A DNA stretch of 63,041 bases, taken from assembly GCA_016342495.1 (NCBI GenBank), contig JAEIOG010000017.1, positions 1 through 63,041 of the forward strand, given 5' to 3'. Positions 8,894 to 18,142 of this stretch are shown piece after piece. Position numbers and translations under genes: made by a program. Below the pieces are notes generated by a model that saw nothing but the letters and a program-made list of their open reading frames with translations, was not told the DNA's origin and did not search any database. Every line of letters begins with the position of its first letter. The stretch's first letter is position 1. The DNA is from Phycisphaerae bacterium. GTDB lineage: Bacteria > Planctomycetota > Phycisphaerae > Sedimentisphaerales > SM23-30.

Positions 8894-11800
8894 ATGAAGT
8901 GTTTCGGTTTTATCTTTACTGTCATCTTGATGATTAATTTTAATTGCTTTGCACAGGTAGAGCTGATTAAAAATGGTAGCTTTGAGCATAATAAGTCTAC
9001 CGACGGTGATACCGTTACCTGGCTCATTGCTGATTATTGGAACTATTCAGGTGATCTTAAAGGTGTTACTGATACTGTCAGTCTCGGCGCTGCCGAAGGC
9101 TCATGGCGAAGCTGGACTGGCAATGCCACTTCTAATTTTACACAGGTTACTGACCATGTTATTCAGCAGGGCAATGCTTTTAATTTAAGCTTCTTTGTCA
9201 ATTCTGCCGAAGGCACTGCTGGGCGTTTTTTCACTGGACAGCTTTTTTATGTTGATGGCGGCAGTCAGATTGACATATCAGGCTGGTCCCTTACAGTCAA
9301 TACTGACAATACCGCTGGCGCCTCTGACTGGGAATTCGCTAGCACCGACTTTACTGCTTTACCAGACCAGCCATACATTGGAAAGCAACTGGGAATTCGT
9401 TTTTCAGGTTCTAATGATTATAAAGGGCTTGATAATGTGTCGTTAAAACTTGATTCGCAGAATCTTTTAATGGTATCGCCAAACGACAAAGCGATCAACA
9501 TCGCATTAGAAATTCAATTACAATGGACCATAATAAATAATTTACCCTGTGATGTTTACTTTGGTACAAATCCAGATATTACTCAAAATCCCAAAGTGAT
9601 TCAATCCCAGATTGTCCAAACCTACAGTCCTGCTAATTTACAACAGAACATTACCTATTACTGGCGTGTCGATATTATCGATCCCCTTGATGGCCCAGTC
9701 CCAGGCCCTGTTTGGCGTTTTACTACGCTTGATGCTCAATTTGATATTAAATTTCAAAGCAATTGGCCCCGGAATATTATCCGCCATTGGGCAGGTCCTC
9801 AATATTGGTTCAATACTCTCAATGATTGGCGATTAAATAATGGTTCACTGGAATGTCTCAGTACCGAAAAAGTCCGTACCACCCATATACTCTCCTGCTA
9901 TCTTAACGATGAAAATGAATCGTTCAAAATCAAGACCCGTATGGGTTTAGTTTCAGGAACCGCAACTTCAGATTCTTTCGGTGGTTTTTTAATCGGTGTT
10001 GGTGATGGCATGGATTATCGTGCAGCTTCCATTATCCACAAAGCTGCAGGTGTAGCCGCCGGTTATCTGGTTGGCGTTGACGGCTCAGGCAGGGCGGTAA
10101 TCAGGGATATGACTGTTTCGGGCTATCCTGTTCGGGCTCAAAGTGCAACTGGCCCAGGCTCTTTGCCAGCTGATATTTTACTTGATATTGCTGGTGTATA
10201 TGATGGCCTCAATTACACTATCAGCGTTGATGTCATAGATCTTGCAACCAATAATTCTGTCAGTCAGGTTTCCCTTGCCAATGTTTACCCCGATCGCATG
10301 AAAGGAAATATTGCTTTAGCTTCTCATAGCGGCTCCGGTTCGGCAAAATTCTGGTTTGATGATATTATTCTGGGTAATCCAAAAATCACACTTGATACTT
10401 CACGTGAATTTGGCCCCATAATGGCCGCATTTCACACTTTAAGCAATGATGTACTCAAATTGTCAGCTCAATTATTGCCACTGTCGGCAACAGATACCCA
10501 AACCGCAACTCTGGAAGTCCAGCAAAATGGTAGTTGGACGACAATCGCTTCAGAAACAGCCAATGCACTTAGTAGCTCAGTTCTTTTCCGCATACCAAGC
10601 TGGAATTCAAATCTCGATACTCCTTATCGAGTCCGTTATGACTTGAAAATTGCCAACAATCAGCTTCAAACTTATTATTATCAAGGTCTTATTCGTAAAG
10701 ACCCCAAAGACAAAGAAATTATTACCGTAGCGGCTTTCACTGGCAATCACAATATGGGAACAGCTTTTGGCAGCGGCATCGACAGTGCTTCTTATGTTAA
10801 TTATCCCGGTACCACATGGTTCCCGCATCAGGATTTGTCAGATCGAGTCGCAAAACACAACCCTGACCTGTTCTTTTTCAGTGGCGATACGATTTATGAA
10901 GGATCCAGCCCCATCAATGTCCAGAAATCTCCTGAAAGTGCCGCCATCCTGGATTATTTATATCTATGGTATCTTAGCTGTTGGTCTTTTGGTGATCTTA
11001 CCAAAGATACCCCTACAGTTATTGTCCCGGATGACCATGATGTCTTTCAAGGCAATCTCTGGGGCCAATCCGGCAGATACACTAATGACCAGGAACAGGG
11101 TGGCTATATGCAGACTCCTGATTTTGTAAATGTCGTCCATCGCACTCAGAGTTCCCATCTGCCCGATCCTTATGATCCAACTCCTGTCGAGCGTGGTATT
11201 TCCGTTTATTACTGTAATATTAATTATGGCCGTGTCAGCTTTGCGGTCATCGAAGACCGTAAGTTCAAATCTGGCCCCGAAGGTAAAGTTCCTGCTCGTG
11301 GCTCATTATCAGACCCATTTGAAGCCGACATCCCAGGTCTGGTCTTATTAGGCCAACGCCAACTGGATTTTCTGGAAGATTGGGCTTCTGATTGGCAGGG
11401 CATTGATATGAAATCAGTCCTGTCTCAAACCATTTTTACTAATTTATGTACGCATAGTGGACCAAATCTTTACAAATCCGCTGGGAGCTATGATTCTAAT
11501 GGGTGGCCTCAAACACCCAGAAATAATGCGGTTAAAAAAATACGTAAAGCTTTTGCCTCTCATATCGCTGGCGATCAGCATCTTGCCAGCCTTTCCCATT
11601 ACGGAGTTGATGACTGGGGCGATGGCCCCTGGGCGATTTGTGTTCCATCAATAGCCAATATCTACCCACGTGCATGGAATCCTGATTTCTTGCCAGTCAA
11701 TCATATTGCTGGCATGCCATCTTATACCGGTGATTTCTTCGATCTCATGGGTAATAAAGTAACTGTATGGGCTGTGGCAAATCCACTTGGAATAACTGGC

Positions 11801-12331
11801 TGGGAACCTTCAGCCTTACATGATCGCAGGCCGGGTTATGGCATAGTTAAATTTAATAAAACTAACCAGCAGATTACGTTTGAATGTTGGCCCAGGTATG
11901 TCGACCCCGCTGATCCAACAACTGGCTCACAATATGATGGTTGGCCTAAAACTGTTGATATGGATGAAAACTATGGCCGCAAAGCTGCTGGATATTTACC
12001 TGAAGTAACATCTTCATTTATGGATAATCCTGTCCTTCAGGTTATTAAAGAAGACACTTCTGAAATAATTTATACCAAAAGATTAAAAACTTCTAATATT
12101 AAACCCAAAGTTTTTTCCTCGGGCCTCTATACTGTCAATATTGGCGAACCAGGAACCGCTCAATGGCAAACTTTCCCACATCTGGAACCCTCTATCTGTG
12201 GCGACTGGGGTTATAGTTCCGCTGATCTGGATAAAGATTGTGTCGTTGACCTTGAAGACCTGATAATCCTCATACGTCAATGGCTTAATTGTACAAAACC
12301 CAATCAGTCCCAATGTGAACAAGTAAAATAA
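8894..12331 (+). CDS. Secreted PhoD-like metallophosphatase fused to surface modules
   Basis: This 1145-residue exported protein joins the shared N-terminal module (about 21-190, ELIKNGSFEHN), an Fn3-like segment (195-280, YYWRVDIIDP), a beta-sandwich region (about 285-505) and a PhoD-like phosphatase domain (about 600-1060). Metal-site motifs are present: FFSGDTIYE near 662, PDDHDV near 712 and AGDQH near 891, as in PhoD-type alkaline phosphatases/phosphodiesterases that use iron and calcium. The C-terminus is the Cys-bracketed tail (DLDKDCVVDLED, then QWLNC). It probably releases phosphate from extracellular phosphomono- or diesters; the substrate is unknown. This is the only protein of the four with a recognisable catalytic domain. 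An intrinsic terminator follows. Confidence 0.85.
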   Translation: MKCFGFIFTVILMINFNCFAQVELIKNGSFEHNKSTDGDTVTWLIADYWNYSGDLKGVTDTVSLGAAEGSWRSWTGNATSNFTQVTDHVIQQGNAFNLSFFVNSAEGTAGRFFTGQLFYVDGGSQIDISGWSLTVNTDNTAGASDWEFASTDFTALPDQPYIGKQLGIRFSGSNDYKGLDNVSLKLDSQNLLMVSPNDKAINIALEIQLQWTIINNLPCDVYFGTNPDITQNPKVIQSQIVQTYSPANLQQNITYYWRVDIIDPLDGPVPGPVWRFTTLDAQFDIKFQSNWPRNIIRHWAGPQYWFNTLNDWRLNNGSLECLSTEKVRTTHILSCYLNDENESFKIKTRMGLVSGTATSDSFGGFLIGVGDGMDYRAASIIHKAAGVAAGYLVGVDGSGRAVIRDMTVSGYPVRAQSATGPGSLPADILLDIAGVYDGLNYTISVDVIDLATNNSVSQVSLANVYPDRMKGNIALASHSGSGSAKFWFDDIILGNPKITLDTSREFGPIMAAFHTLSNDVLKLSAQLLPLSATDTQTATLEVQQNGSWTTIASETANALSSSVLFRIPSWNSNLDTPYRVRYDLKIANNQLQTYYYQGLIRKDPKDKEIITVAAFTGNHNMGTAFGSGIDSASYVNYPGTTWFPHQDLSDRVAKHNPDLFFFSGDTIYEGSSPINVQKSPESAAILDYLYLWYLSCWSFGDLTKDTPTVIVPDDHDVFQGNLWGQSGRYTNDQEQGGYMQTPDFVNVVHRTQSSHLPDPYDPTPVERGISVYYCNINYGRVSFAVIEDRKFKSGPEGKVPARGSLSDPFEADIPGLVLLGQRQLDFLEDWASDWQGIDMKSVLSQTIFTNLCTHSGPNLYKSAGSYDSNGWPQTPRNNAVKKIRKAFASHIAGDQHLASLSHYGVDDWGDGPWAICVPSIANIYPRAWNPDFLPVNHIAGMPSYTGDFFDLMGNKVTVWAVANPLGITGWEPSALHDRRPGYGIVKFNKTNQQITFECWPRYVDPADPTTGSQYDGWPKTVDMDENYGRKAAGYLPEVTSSFMDNPVLQVIKEDTSEIIYTKRLKTSNIKPKVFSSGLYTVNIGEPGTAQWQTFPHLEPSICGDWGYSSADLDKDCVVDLEDLIILIRQWLNCTKPNQSQCEQVK

Positions 12332-12359
12332 TGTCCACAAAATAATCCAGATTTTCAAT

Positions 12360-12391
12360 AAGCACTTTACTTTCAAGTAGGTGCTTTTTTT
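12360..12391 (+). terminator. Intrinsic terminator after the PhoD-like gene
   Basis: AAGCAC pairs with GTGCTT and an inner TACTT with AAGTA, followed by a run of seven T residues. It closes the secreted-protein series and separates it from the ABC exporter genes. Confidence 0.85.
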
Positions 12392-12436
12392 ATTCCTGAA
12401 GAATTATTGTTCTTGCATGTTAAAAGCTCATAATAT

Positions 12437-13114
12437 ATGCTGTCTTTTATGATAGATGTACCAATATTTTCAGCAGAGAGCTGTTCAGTAATAACTGGCG
12501 ATAAGACAATACTGGCTCCTATTTCTTTTTCAATAGGTGTTGGCGATTTTGTCGCTATTACCGGGCCTTCTGGTTCAGGCAAATCAACACTTTTGCAGTT
12601 GTTATTGGGTTTTATGCCAACATCCACTGGCCAATTATTGTTTAAAGGTCAGGAGCTTACCATTTCATTATTATCTGAGCTTCGCAGTCAAACAGCGGTA
12701 GTCTTTCAGGAACCTGTTCTTGATGGCCAGAATGTTTACGATGCTCTAATCCAACCATTTTCCTATAAACATAATCATTTGGCAAAGCCGCAAGCTGCCC
12801 AGTTAAAAGCAGAAATGCAAGCTGTAGGGCTGGACGATATCGAATTAAATCAAACTGTCACGACTCTTTCTGGTGGTGAAAAACAACGACTGGCTTTGGT
12901 CCGGGCATTACTCTTGAGCAGGCCAATACTGATTCTTGATGAAATATCTTCAGCTTTAGACAGTGTCAATCGAGACCGCATTCATAAATTATTAGCTCAA
13001 CGCAAGCATACCGTTATTGCTGTTTCACATGATCCGGTTTGGCTTCAGCGTTCATCCAGTATCTTGGAACTTCAAGCTTTTAAAAAGGAGTTAAACCATG
13101 TTGGCTATTGTTGA
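12437..13114 (+). CDS. fetA: ABC transporter ATP-binding protein, FetA (YbbL) type
   Basis: The 225-residue ATPase subunit has Walker A GPSGSGKST (about 43-51), a Q-loop (VVFQEP), the signature LSGGEKQ (144-150), Walker B LILDE (165-169), the D-loop SALD and the switch His in VSHD. Its gene overlaps by 17 bases with a UPF0014-family permease gene, the arrangement of FetA/FetB, described in E. coli as an iron exporter that helps resist oxidative stress. Metal export is therefore the best guess, at the inner membrane. The chosen ATG is the first in frame; a second ATG lies 12 bases later. I see no Fur-like box, so regulation is unknown. Confidence 0.85.
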   Translation: MLSFMIDVPIFSAESCSVITGDKTILAPISFSIGVGDFVAITGPSGSGKSTLLQLLLGFMPTSTGQLLFKGQELTISLLSELRSQTAVVFQEPVLDGQNVYDALIQPFSYKHNHLAKPQAAQLKAEMQAVGLDDIELNQTVTTLSGGEKQRLALVRALLLSRPILILDEISSALDSVNRDRIHKLLAQRKHTVIAVSHDPVWLQRSSSILELQAFKKELNHVGYC

Positions 13115-13916
13115 AAACAGAGCGGTTGATATTCCTTTAATCCAGATGGCTTTGCTGTTTTTGTTTTTAGCTATTCCATTATTTTTGATGTGGAGATTGC
13201 GTGTCTCTTTAAGGAAAAAACTGCTTATTTCAACAGCACGGATGGCTATACAGTTGACTCTGGTAGGATTATATCTTGGCTATCTTTTCAAATTAAATAA
13301 TATTTTTGTTAATATTCTCTGGTTGGCAGTTATGATATTTGTCGCTTCTGCCCATATAATTAAAAGTGCGCATCTCCGCCAGCGTGAACTATTCACTTCG
13401 GTTTTTTATGCTTTGATATTAGCGATGCTGGTAGTGTTGGTGCCATTTGTTACTGGGATTATTCGTCCGGAAAAATTTTATGATGCCCGTTATATGATTC
13501 CTCTCGGTGGCATGCTGCTGGGTAATTCCCTTTCGGCTAATATCGTCGCTTTAAATCATTATGTCAGTTCATTAAAAGAACAAAAACAGTCGATCCAGAC
13601 TGCTTTTTGTTTCGGAGCGACTAGATATGAAGCGACATTGCCATTTTTAAGACAGGCGTTTAATCGGGCTATTACCCCGACAGTAACAACAATCGGCACC
13701 TTAGGCTTGGTGTCATTGCCTGGCATGATGACTGGACAAATGCTGGGCGGGTCGGTTCCTACCGTAGCTATAAAATATCAAATCGCTATTATGATAGCAA
13801 TTGTTACCGCTTGTTCCTTAAGTATTTTTCTGACATTATTATTCATAACCCGGCGTATTTTCGACCAGCGGGATAATATCAGACTGGATATGTTCAAAGA
13901 CAACAATCAAAATTGA
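13098..13916 (+). CDS. fetB: ABC transporter permease, FetB (YbbM/UPF0014) type
   Basis: The 272-residue membrane protein has about seven hydrophobic spans and the family hallmark GLVSLPGMMTGQMLGGS near residue 210, followed by AIKYQIAIM. RMAIQLTLVGLYLG in the second span is also typical of UPF0014. It would form the channel energised by the ATPase encoded just upstream (17-base overlap, translational coupling, AAGGAG site within the ATPase gene). The known E. coli relative exports iron; the substrate here is inferred. The gene is followed by two copies of a 24-base repeat. Confidence 0.88.
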   Translation: MLAIVENRAVDIPLIQMALLFLFLAIPLFLMWRLRVSLRKKLLISTARMAIQLTLVGLYLGYLFKLNNIFVNILWLAVMIFVASAHIIKSAHLRQRELFTSVFYALILAMLVVLVPFVTGIIRPEKFYDARYMIPLGGMLLGNSLSANIVALNHYVSSLKEQKQSIQTAFCFGATRYEATLPFLRQAFNRAITPTVTTIGTLGLVSLPGMMTGQMLGGSVPTVAIKYQIAIMIAIVTACSLSIFLTLLFITRRIFDQRDNIRLDMFKDNNQN

Positions 13917-13929
13917 TTCTTATAAATAT

Positions 13930-13953
13930 AACGTGAAGCGCAAGCGACACGAC
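13930..13953 (+). repeat. 24-bp interspersed repeat, copy 1
   Basis: This unit starts AACGTGAAGCG and ends CGACACGAC. It is identical to copy 2 except for one base, and lies 14 bases after the fetB stop codon. Confidence 0.8.
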
Positions 13954-13971
13954 GATATTATTTTTACTTCG

Positions 13972-13995
13972 AACGTGAAGTGCAAGCGACACGAC
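13972..13995 (+). repeat. 24-bp interspersed repeat, copy 2
   Basis: It has the same orientation as copy 1, with 18 bases between them. It differs at one position (GAAGTG for GAAGCG) and lies upstream of the DUF255 gene. Confidence 0.8.
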
Positions 13996-14058
13996 TTCTT
14001 GATTTCTAAGCTCGAAACACCAGTAAAATAATCTTTTCATCTCTATTTTGCAATACTT

Positions 14059-14088
14059 TTGCCTTTTGACACTTTTATGGTCTATAAT
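14059..14088 (+). promoter_or_regulatory. Candidate promoter of the DUF255 gene
   Basis: TTGCCT at 14059-14064 and a consensus TATAAT at 14083-14088 are separated by 18 bases. The -10 box ends five bases before the ATG at 14094, so either the transcript is leaderless or translation starts further in. Confidence 0.45.
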
Positions 14089-14093
14089 TCTAT

Positions 14094-16328
14094 ATGTTTA
14101 GACCAAATTGCAACCATAGCGATTCAATACGCCAAACAAAGGTGGGCAAAAGTATTGCATTTGCTGTATTATTTACAGGTATAATTATAATGAGCAGTAA
14201 CCATGGTTCTTGTAATGTTAATGATATTCCAAAACCGCAGAACCGACTGAGCCAATCGCAGAGCCCCTATTTACTCCAACATGCCACTAACCCTGTAAAC
14301 TGGTATGAATGGTCCGATGAAGCTTTCGAGAAAGCCCGCAAGGAAAATAAACCCATATTTCTCTCTATTGGCTACTCGACCTGTCACTGGTGTCATGTGA
14401 TGGCCCATGAGTCTTTTGAAGATGAGCAGGTGGCAGAGGTATTAAATAGGGTGTTTGTTTGTATCAAAGTAGATAGAGAAGAGCGGCCCGATATTGATAA
14501 TGTTTATATGCAGGTTTGTCAGATGCTTACCGGTAGTGGTGGATGGCCTTTGACTATTCTCATGACTCCTGATAAAAAACCTTTTTTTGCCGGAACATAT
14601 TTTCCCAAAAATACTGTTAATGGCCGAATCGGAGTTATTGACCTTGCTAATGAAGTTGAGAAAGTCTGGACAGATAAGCATGACCAGATACTTCTGTCAG
14701 CCCAGGAGATTACCGAGGCATTAAAAAAATCTAATACAAATTCTGATGGCCCTGCATTGAACATAGCAACTATTGACAATGCTTACAAATCACTTTCTCA
14801 GTCATATGACTCGAAACATGGCGGTTTCAGCAATGCTCCAAAATTTCCTACTCCTCATAATCTTACTTTTATTCTAAGGCAATGGCACAATAATAATGAT
14901 AAACAAGCATTGGCAATGGTTGAAAATACCTTGCAACAAATGCGTAAAGGTGGAATTTATGATCATATTGGGTTTGGTTTTCATCGCTATTCTACAGACA
15001 GAACATGGCTGGTACCCCATTTTGAGAAAATGCTATATGATCAGGCTTCCCTGGCAATTGCAAATCTGGATGCATATCAAGCTGCAGGAAAGAAACAGTA
15101 TGCTCAAACCGCAAGGGAGATTTTTACCTATGTATTACGAGATATGACTGATGACCTTGGTGGTTTTTACTCAGCTGAAGATGCCGATAGTGAAGGTGTA
15201 GAGGGCAAGTTTTATGTCTGGAGTGAAACAGAAATTAAAAAAGTGCTTGATAAAGATGCCGCCGATTTGATTATCAAAGTTTTCGGTGTAAGCAAACGGG
15301 GTAATTTTCACGATGAGGCCAGTGGCCAGCTTACCGGTGCAAATATTTTACATTTAACTCAGCCGTTAGAACAATGGGCCAGACAATTAAAAAAGCCGGA
15401 AAGTGAACTTTCAACACAACTGGAATCAGCTCGACAAAAATTATTTAATTCACGTGAAAACAGAATTCACCCATATAAGGATAATAAAGTCCTTACCGAC
15501 TGGAATGGCCTTATGATTGCAGCATTAGCCAGGGGTTCGCAAATTCTTGATGCCCCGCAATATTATCAGGCCGGTAAAAAATCAATGGATTTTATTCTAA
15601 GCACTATGTTAACTGATAAAGGCAGATTACTACATCGCTGGCGCAATGGCCAGACCGGTATTGAAGCTAATTTGGATGATTATGCATTTTTGGTATGGGC
15701 TTTGCTGGAGTTGTATCAGGTCGATTTTGAAGTTAAATATCTTGAACATGCCATCAGGCTCAATGACATTATGCTGGAAGATTTCTGGGATGATGATATG
15801 GGTGGTTTTTTCTTTACAGCTGACCATGGAGAAAAGCTTTTGATTCGACAAAAGGATATCTATGATGGAGCTATTCCTTCGGGCAATTCTATCGCTATGC
15901 TTAACTTGTTAAAATTATCGAGAATAACCAATAATACTCGATGGGCAGATAAAGCTGAGCAAGTCGGCAAAGCTTTTGCAAAGCAGGTCAATGCTAATCC
16001 TTCTGCTTATACTCAATTGATGCAGGCGGTTGATTTTGCCAATAGATCTGGCTTTGAAATTATTATTGTTGGCAGTAGGGGCTCTGTAGATGTAAAAACA
16101 ATTCAGCGTGAGATTAACAGTTATTATCTCCCGAATAAGATAGTGATTTTCAGGCCCACCGGCACAGATGCCAAGGAAATAATAAGAATCTCACCTTATC
16201 TCGCCGATTATAAAACCATTGATGATAAAGCGACAGTATACATTTGCCAGAATTATGCGTGCATGGAACCAGTTACTGAAATAGCCGACATTAAAAAGAT
16301 ATTAGCCAAGCCTAAGCAGAACGATTAG
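14094..16328 (+). CDS. DUF255 thioredoxin-fold protein (YyaL/SPATA20 family)
   Basis: The 744-residue protein has an N-terminal hydrophobic segment (about 20-33), then a thioredoxin-like domain with the conserved [14 protein letters not shown] motif (CHWC at 97-100) and [11 protein letters not shown] long alpha/alpha-toroid region follows, with [11 protein letters not shown] and the EDADSEG motif of the family. The family is widespread (human SPATA20, B. subtilis YyaL), but its reaction is not firmly established. The hydrophobic N-terminus suggests export or membrane anchoring, which is less common in the family. ATG 14094 is the first start; GTG at 14142 would place the hydrophobic segment at the very N-terminus. 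Copies of a 24-base repeat flank the gene. Confidence 0.9.
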   Translation: MFRPNCNHSDSIRQTKVGKSIAFAVLFTGIIIMSSNHGSCNVNDIPKPQNRLSQSQSPYLLQHATNPVNWYEWSDEAFEKARKENKPIFLSIGYSTCHWCHVMAHESFEDEQVAEVLNRVFVCIKVDREERPDIDNVYMQVCQMLTGSGGWPLTILMTPDKKPFFAGTYFPKNTVNGRIGVIDLANEVEKVWTDKHDQILLSAQEITEALKKSNTNSDGPALNIATIDNAYKSLSQSYDSKHGGFSNAPKFPTPHNLTFILRQWHNNNDKQALAMVENTLQQMRKGGIYDHIGFGFHRYSTDRTWLVPHFEKMLYDQASLAIANLDAYQAAGKKQYAQTAREIFTYVLRDMTDDLGGFYSAEDADSEGVEGKFYVWSETEIKKVLDKDAADLIIKVFGVSKRGNFHDEASGQLTGANILHLTQPLEQWARQLKKPESELSTQLESARQKLFNSRENRIHPYKDNKVLTDWNGLMIAALARGSQILDAPQYYQAGKKSMDFILSTMLTDKGRLLHRWRNGQTGIEANLDDYAFLVWALLELYQVDFEVKYLEHAIRLNDIMLEDFWDDDMGGFFFTADHGEKLLIRQKDIYDGAIPSGNSIAMLNLLKLSRITNNTRWADKAEQVGKAFAKQVNANPSAYTQLMQAVDFANRSGFEIIIVGSRGSVDVKTIQREINSYYLPNKIVIFRPTGTDAKEIIRISPYLADYKTIDDKATVYICQNYACMEPVTEIADIKKILAKPKQND

Positions 16329-16333
16329 CATAT

Positions 16334-16357
16334 AACGTGAAGCGTAATCGACACGAC
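16334..16357 (+). repeat. 24-bp interspersed repeat, copy 3
   Basis: It begins AACGTGAAGCG and ends CGACACGAC, with two internal differences (GTAATC for GCAAGC) relative to copy 1. It lies six bases after the DUF255 stop codon, in the same orientation as the two copies before that gene. Confidence 0.75.
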
Positions 16358-16423
16358 GACTAGGGTCACCGGTTGGATGGGCTCAGTCCTTGATGATGAA
16401 AACTCATGAGCGTAGCGAATACT

Positions 16424-16969
16424 TTACTGATCTTTTGACATAGTTTTACTGGTTTTAATTGTCAAAGTTACGATAATGATTGATAATATCAGGCAGCTAA
16501 CCGTCGAAGCGATCAATGCTATCTCACGAAAGTAGTCAGTACCACTGTTTTGAGCCAGACGCTGCTGATTGACCTGGGACCAGTAATCCGAGCCCTGATT
16601 TTCCGCATTGAAGAGATTGAAGTTTTCCAGAATAGGGCTTGCCTGGGGCGGTTCAATAATAAACCAGGCGAAAAATCCTATCATTAAACAGGCCGCTATC
16701 GCCAGTGATATTTTGGCTATATATAATGAACGGGAATTGCTTCTACTATTATCGGCCAGGTTCAATGGCTCCAAGTCAGCGAGCAACTCCGCCGCTGCCG
16801 GGTTGGCTATGATATGCCGAAGTATTTCATCTCGCCGGTCCTGAGGCAATCGATTCAGTTGCCCTGAAGCGATAATTGCGATGGCTTCTTCATCTATTTC
16901 ACCAATAGATTCCCCTGAACTCAAAGCATCTGTAATAGTGTCAATTATTTGTTTATTAATATTATTCAT
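16424..16969 (-). CDS. Putative membrane anti-sigma factor
   Basis: The 181-residue protein has a soluble N-terminus (1-100) with EIDEEAIAIIASGQLNRL and RRDEILRHIIANPAAAELL, resembling short anti-sigma recognition segments. One membrane span follows at about 105-125 (IAACLMIGFFAWFI), then a roughly 30-residue loop and a second span near the C-terminus (TVSCLILSIIIVTLTI). There is no HxxxCxxC zinc motif. It follows the sigma-factor gene by 14 bases, the usual position for a cognate anti-sigma. I chose the ATG at 16969, preceded by GGGAA, because the longer frame would overlap the sigma gene. The function is inferred from context. Confidence 0.65.
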   Translation of the reverse strand: MNNINKQIIDTITDALSSGESIGEIDEEAIAIIASGQLNRLPQDRRDEILRHIIANPAAAELLADLEPLNLADNSRSNSRSLYIAKISLAIAACLMIGFFAWFIIEPPQASPILENFNLFNAENQGSDYWSQVNQQRLAQNSGTDYFREIALIASTVSCLILSIIIVTLTIKTSKTMSKDQ

Positions 16970-16983
16970 AATATATTCCCATA

Positions 16984-17757
16984 TCAGGCACTTGCCCAGT
17001 GTTTTTCCCATATTGAAGGCCAAACGCTGATAATGTCCTGAATGTTATCTATGTCTTCCAGTTGCCTAATAGCGTTAAAAAGCGTTTCAGTTGTCCTTTT
17101 AAGCTGTCTTGATGTTTTCGATTCATTCCAGCCAAGCAGGTCACCAGCTTGTTTTTGCTTCATGCCTTGACGGTAAACCATCGTAAGTAAATATTGCTGT
17201 TCCAGTGAAAGTTCTTTACATGCTTTTGTGATGGCTTCGGTAACAATATTACTTATTGCTTCTGTTTCCATTGGGATATCATTCGATTTAGTGTCAGGTA
17301 TATCTAATTGGCTATTTCGTTCATCTGAATTATTATTATCAATAGAGACAATCGGTTGAGTTTTCCGATTACGTTCAATTGCAACTCTTCTGGCAATAAC
17401 AATCAAATAATTCAACAGTAGCACCAGTCCTCGATAGCGGATTATGACCGCTGGATGCTTCCCTGATTCCAGTGTCTCCCGTTTTTTGTCGTCAGACATG
17501 ATTTTTATCAGAGTTTCACTCCAGATATCTTCGACAGTCATATCCGCTTTTGGGTGCCTGACAAGTATTCGCCTGACATTTGGCCCCAGGTCCTGTTCGA
17601 TGACAATCCAGGCCTGATCTATCCGATAGCCAGCAGCCCCGGCCAGATACATATCTTCAGGGAATTTTGGTTCAGCATCCTTGACATGTTCATTGAACTG
17701 CTCGAAATCCCATTTGATCATAGGCCAGTTTTTGACAGCTTGTTTAAAATGTTTCAT
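16984..17757 (-). CDS. Sigma-70 family RNA polymerase sigma factor (ECF-like)
   Basis: The C-terminal 70 residues are a clear sigma region 4 (LSLEQQYLLTMVYRQG, then KQKQAGDLLGWNESKTSRQL). The middle (about 40-140) has the helical, acidic look of region 2 (TVEDIWSETLIKIMSDD, NYLIVIARRVAIERNRK). At 257 residues it is longer than a typical ECF factor because of an extra N-terminal stretch. The start is uncertain: ATG 17757 is chosen because a good promoter lies just upstream (17786-17814); ATG 17775, ATG 17796 or TTG 17814 are alternatives. It follows a TonB/ExbBD gene set and precedes a likely anti-sigma gene, so it may control that set in response to an envelope signal. Confidence 0.78.
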   Translation of the reverse strand: MKHFKQAVKNWPMIKWDFEQFNEHVKDAEPKFPEDMYLAGAAGYRIDQAWIVIEQDLGPNVRRILVRHPKADMTVEDIWSETLIKIMSDDKKRETLESGKHPAVIIRYRGLVLLLNYLIVIARRVAIERNRKTQPIVSIDNNNSDERNSQLDIPDTKSNDIPMETEAISNIVTEAITKACKELSLEQQYLLTMVYRQGMKQKQAGDLLGWNESKTSRQLKRTTETLFNAIRQLEDIDNIQDIISVWPSIWEKHWASA

Positions 17758-17785
17758 TACTTTATATTTTAGCATAGTAGTGATA

Positions 17786-17814
17786 TTAATAACCATATCG
17801 GCACCATTTGTCAA
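17786..17814 (-). promoter_or_regulatory. Internal promoter for the sigma/anti-sigma pair
   Basis: On the minus strand, a perfect TTGACA (17814-17809) and TATTAA (17791-17786) are 17 bases apart, starting four bases after the stop of the preceding gene. This would let the sigma and anti-sigma genes be transcribed apart from the seven genes upstream. Confidence 0.5.
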
Positions 17815-17817
17815 GAA

Positions 17818-18141
17818 TTATTGATCTTGTTGTTTTTTTAATTGTTTCGCCTGGGCTATCTTGCTGGATAACATCTCATTGAAATGGCCCAATGATTGGG
17901 AAACTGACTGTAAATCCTCATTGAGCTTATCATAATCAAAATTTCTCAGTCTGGGCTGTTCCGTAGTTAATGTTTGCTCTGTAGCGGGTTCCACCTGTTC
18001 GACAATTTGATAGCTGTCAGGTTGTTTTTCTGGCTTTGCTAGAATATCTTTTGTGTCAATATTGGTATAACGAATCATAATTGCCAATGTGGTAATAGCA
18101 CTGATGATTACAATGATTAAGGTTTTGAATATAAACTTCAT
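17818..18141 (-). CDS. Small single-span membrane protein of the ExbBD gene set
   Basis: The 107-residue protein has one N-terminal membrane span (FKTLIIVIISAITTLAIMI), then a Pro/Glu/Gln-rich periplasmic stretch and a helical C-terminus (DYDKLNEDLQSVSQSLGHF) ending KQLKKQQDQ. I do not recognise a family. The start follows the stop of the TonB-like gene by a single base, with AGGAAAGGA as ribosome site inside that gene, so the two are translationally coupled. The topology (short cytoplasmic end, periplasmic coil) resembles accessory components of TonB-type complexes, but that is inference. Confidence 0.7.
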   Translation of the reverse strand: MKFIFKTLIIVIISAITTLAIMIRYTNIDTKDILAKPEKQPDSYQIVEQVEPATEQTLTTEQPRLRNFDYDKLNEDLQSVSQSLGHFNEMLSSKIAQAKQLKKQQDQ

Positions 18142-18142
18142 C

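Noticed and set aside
12083..12376. 97-codon minus-strand frame opposite the PhoD-like gene end
   Set aside because: It lies antisense to the conserved tail of a well-supported gene and its product resembles no protein pattern.
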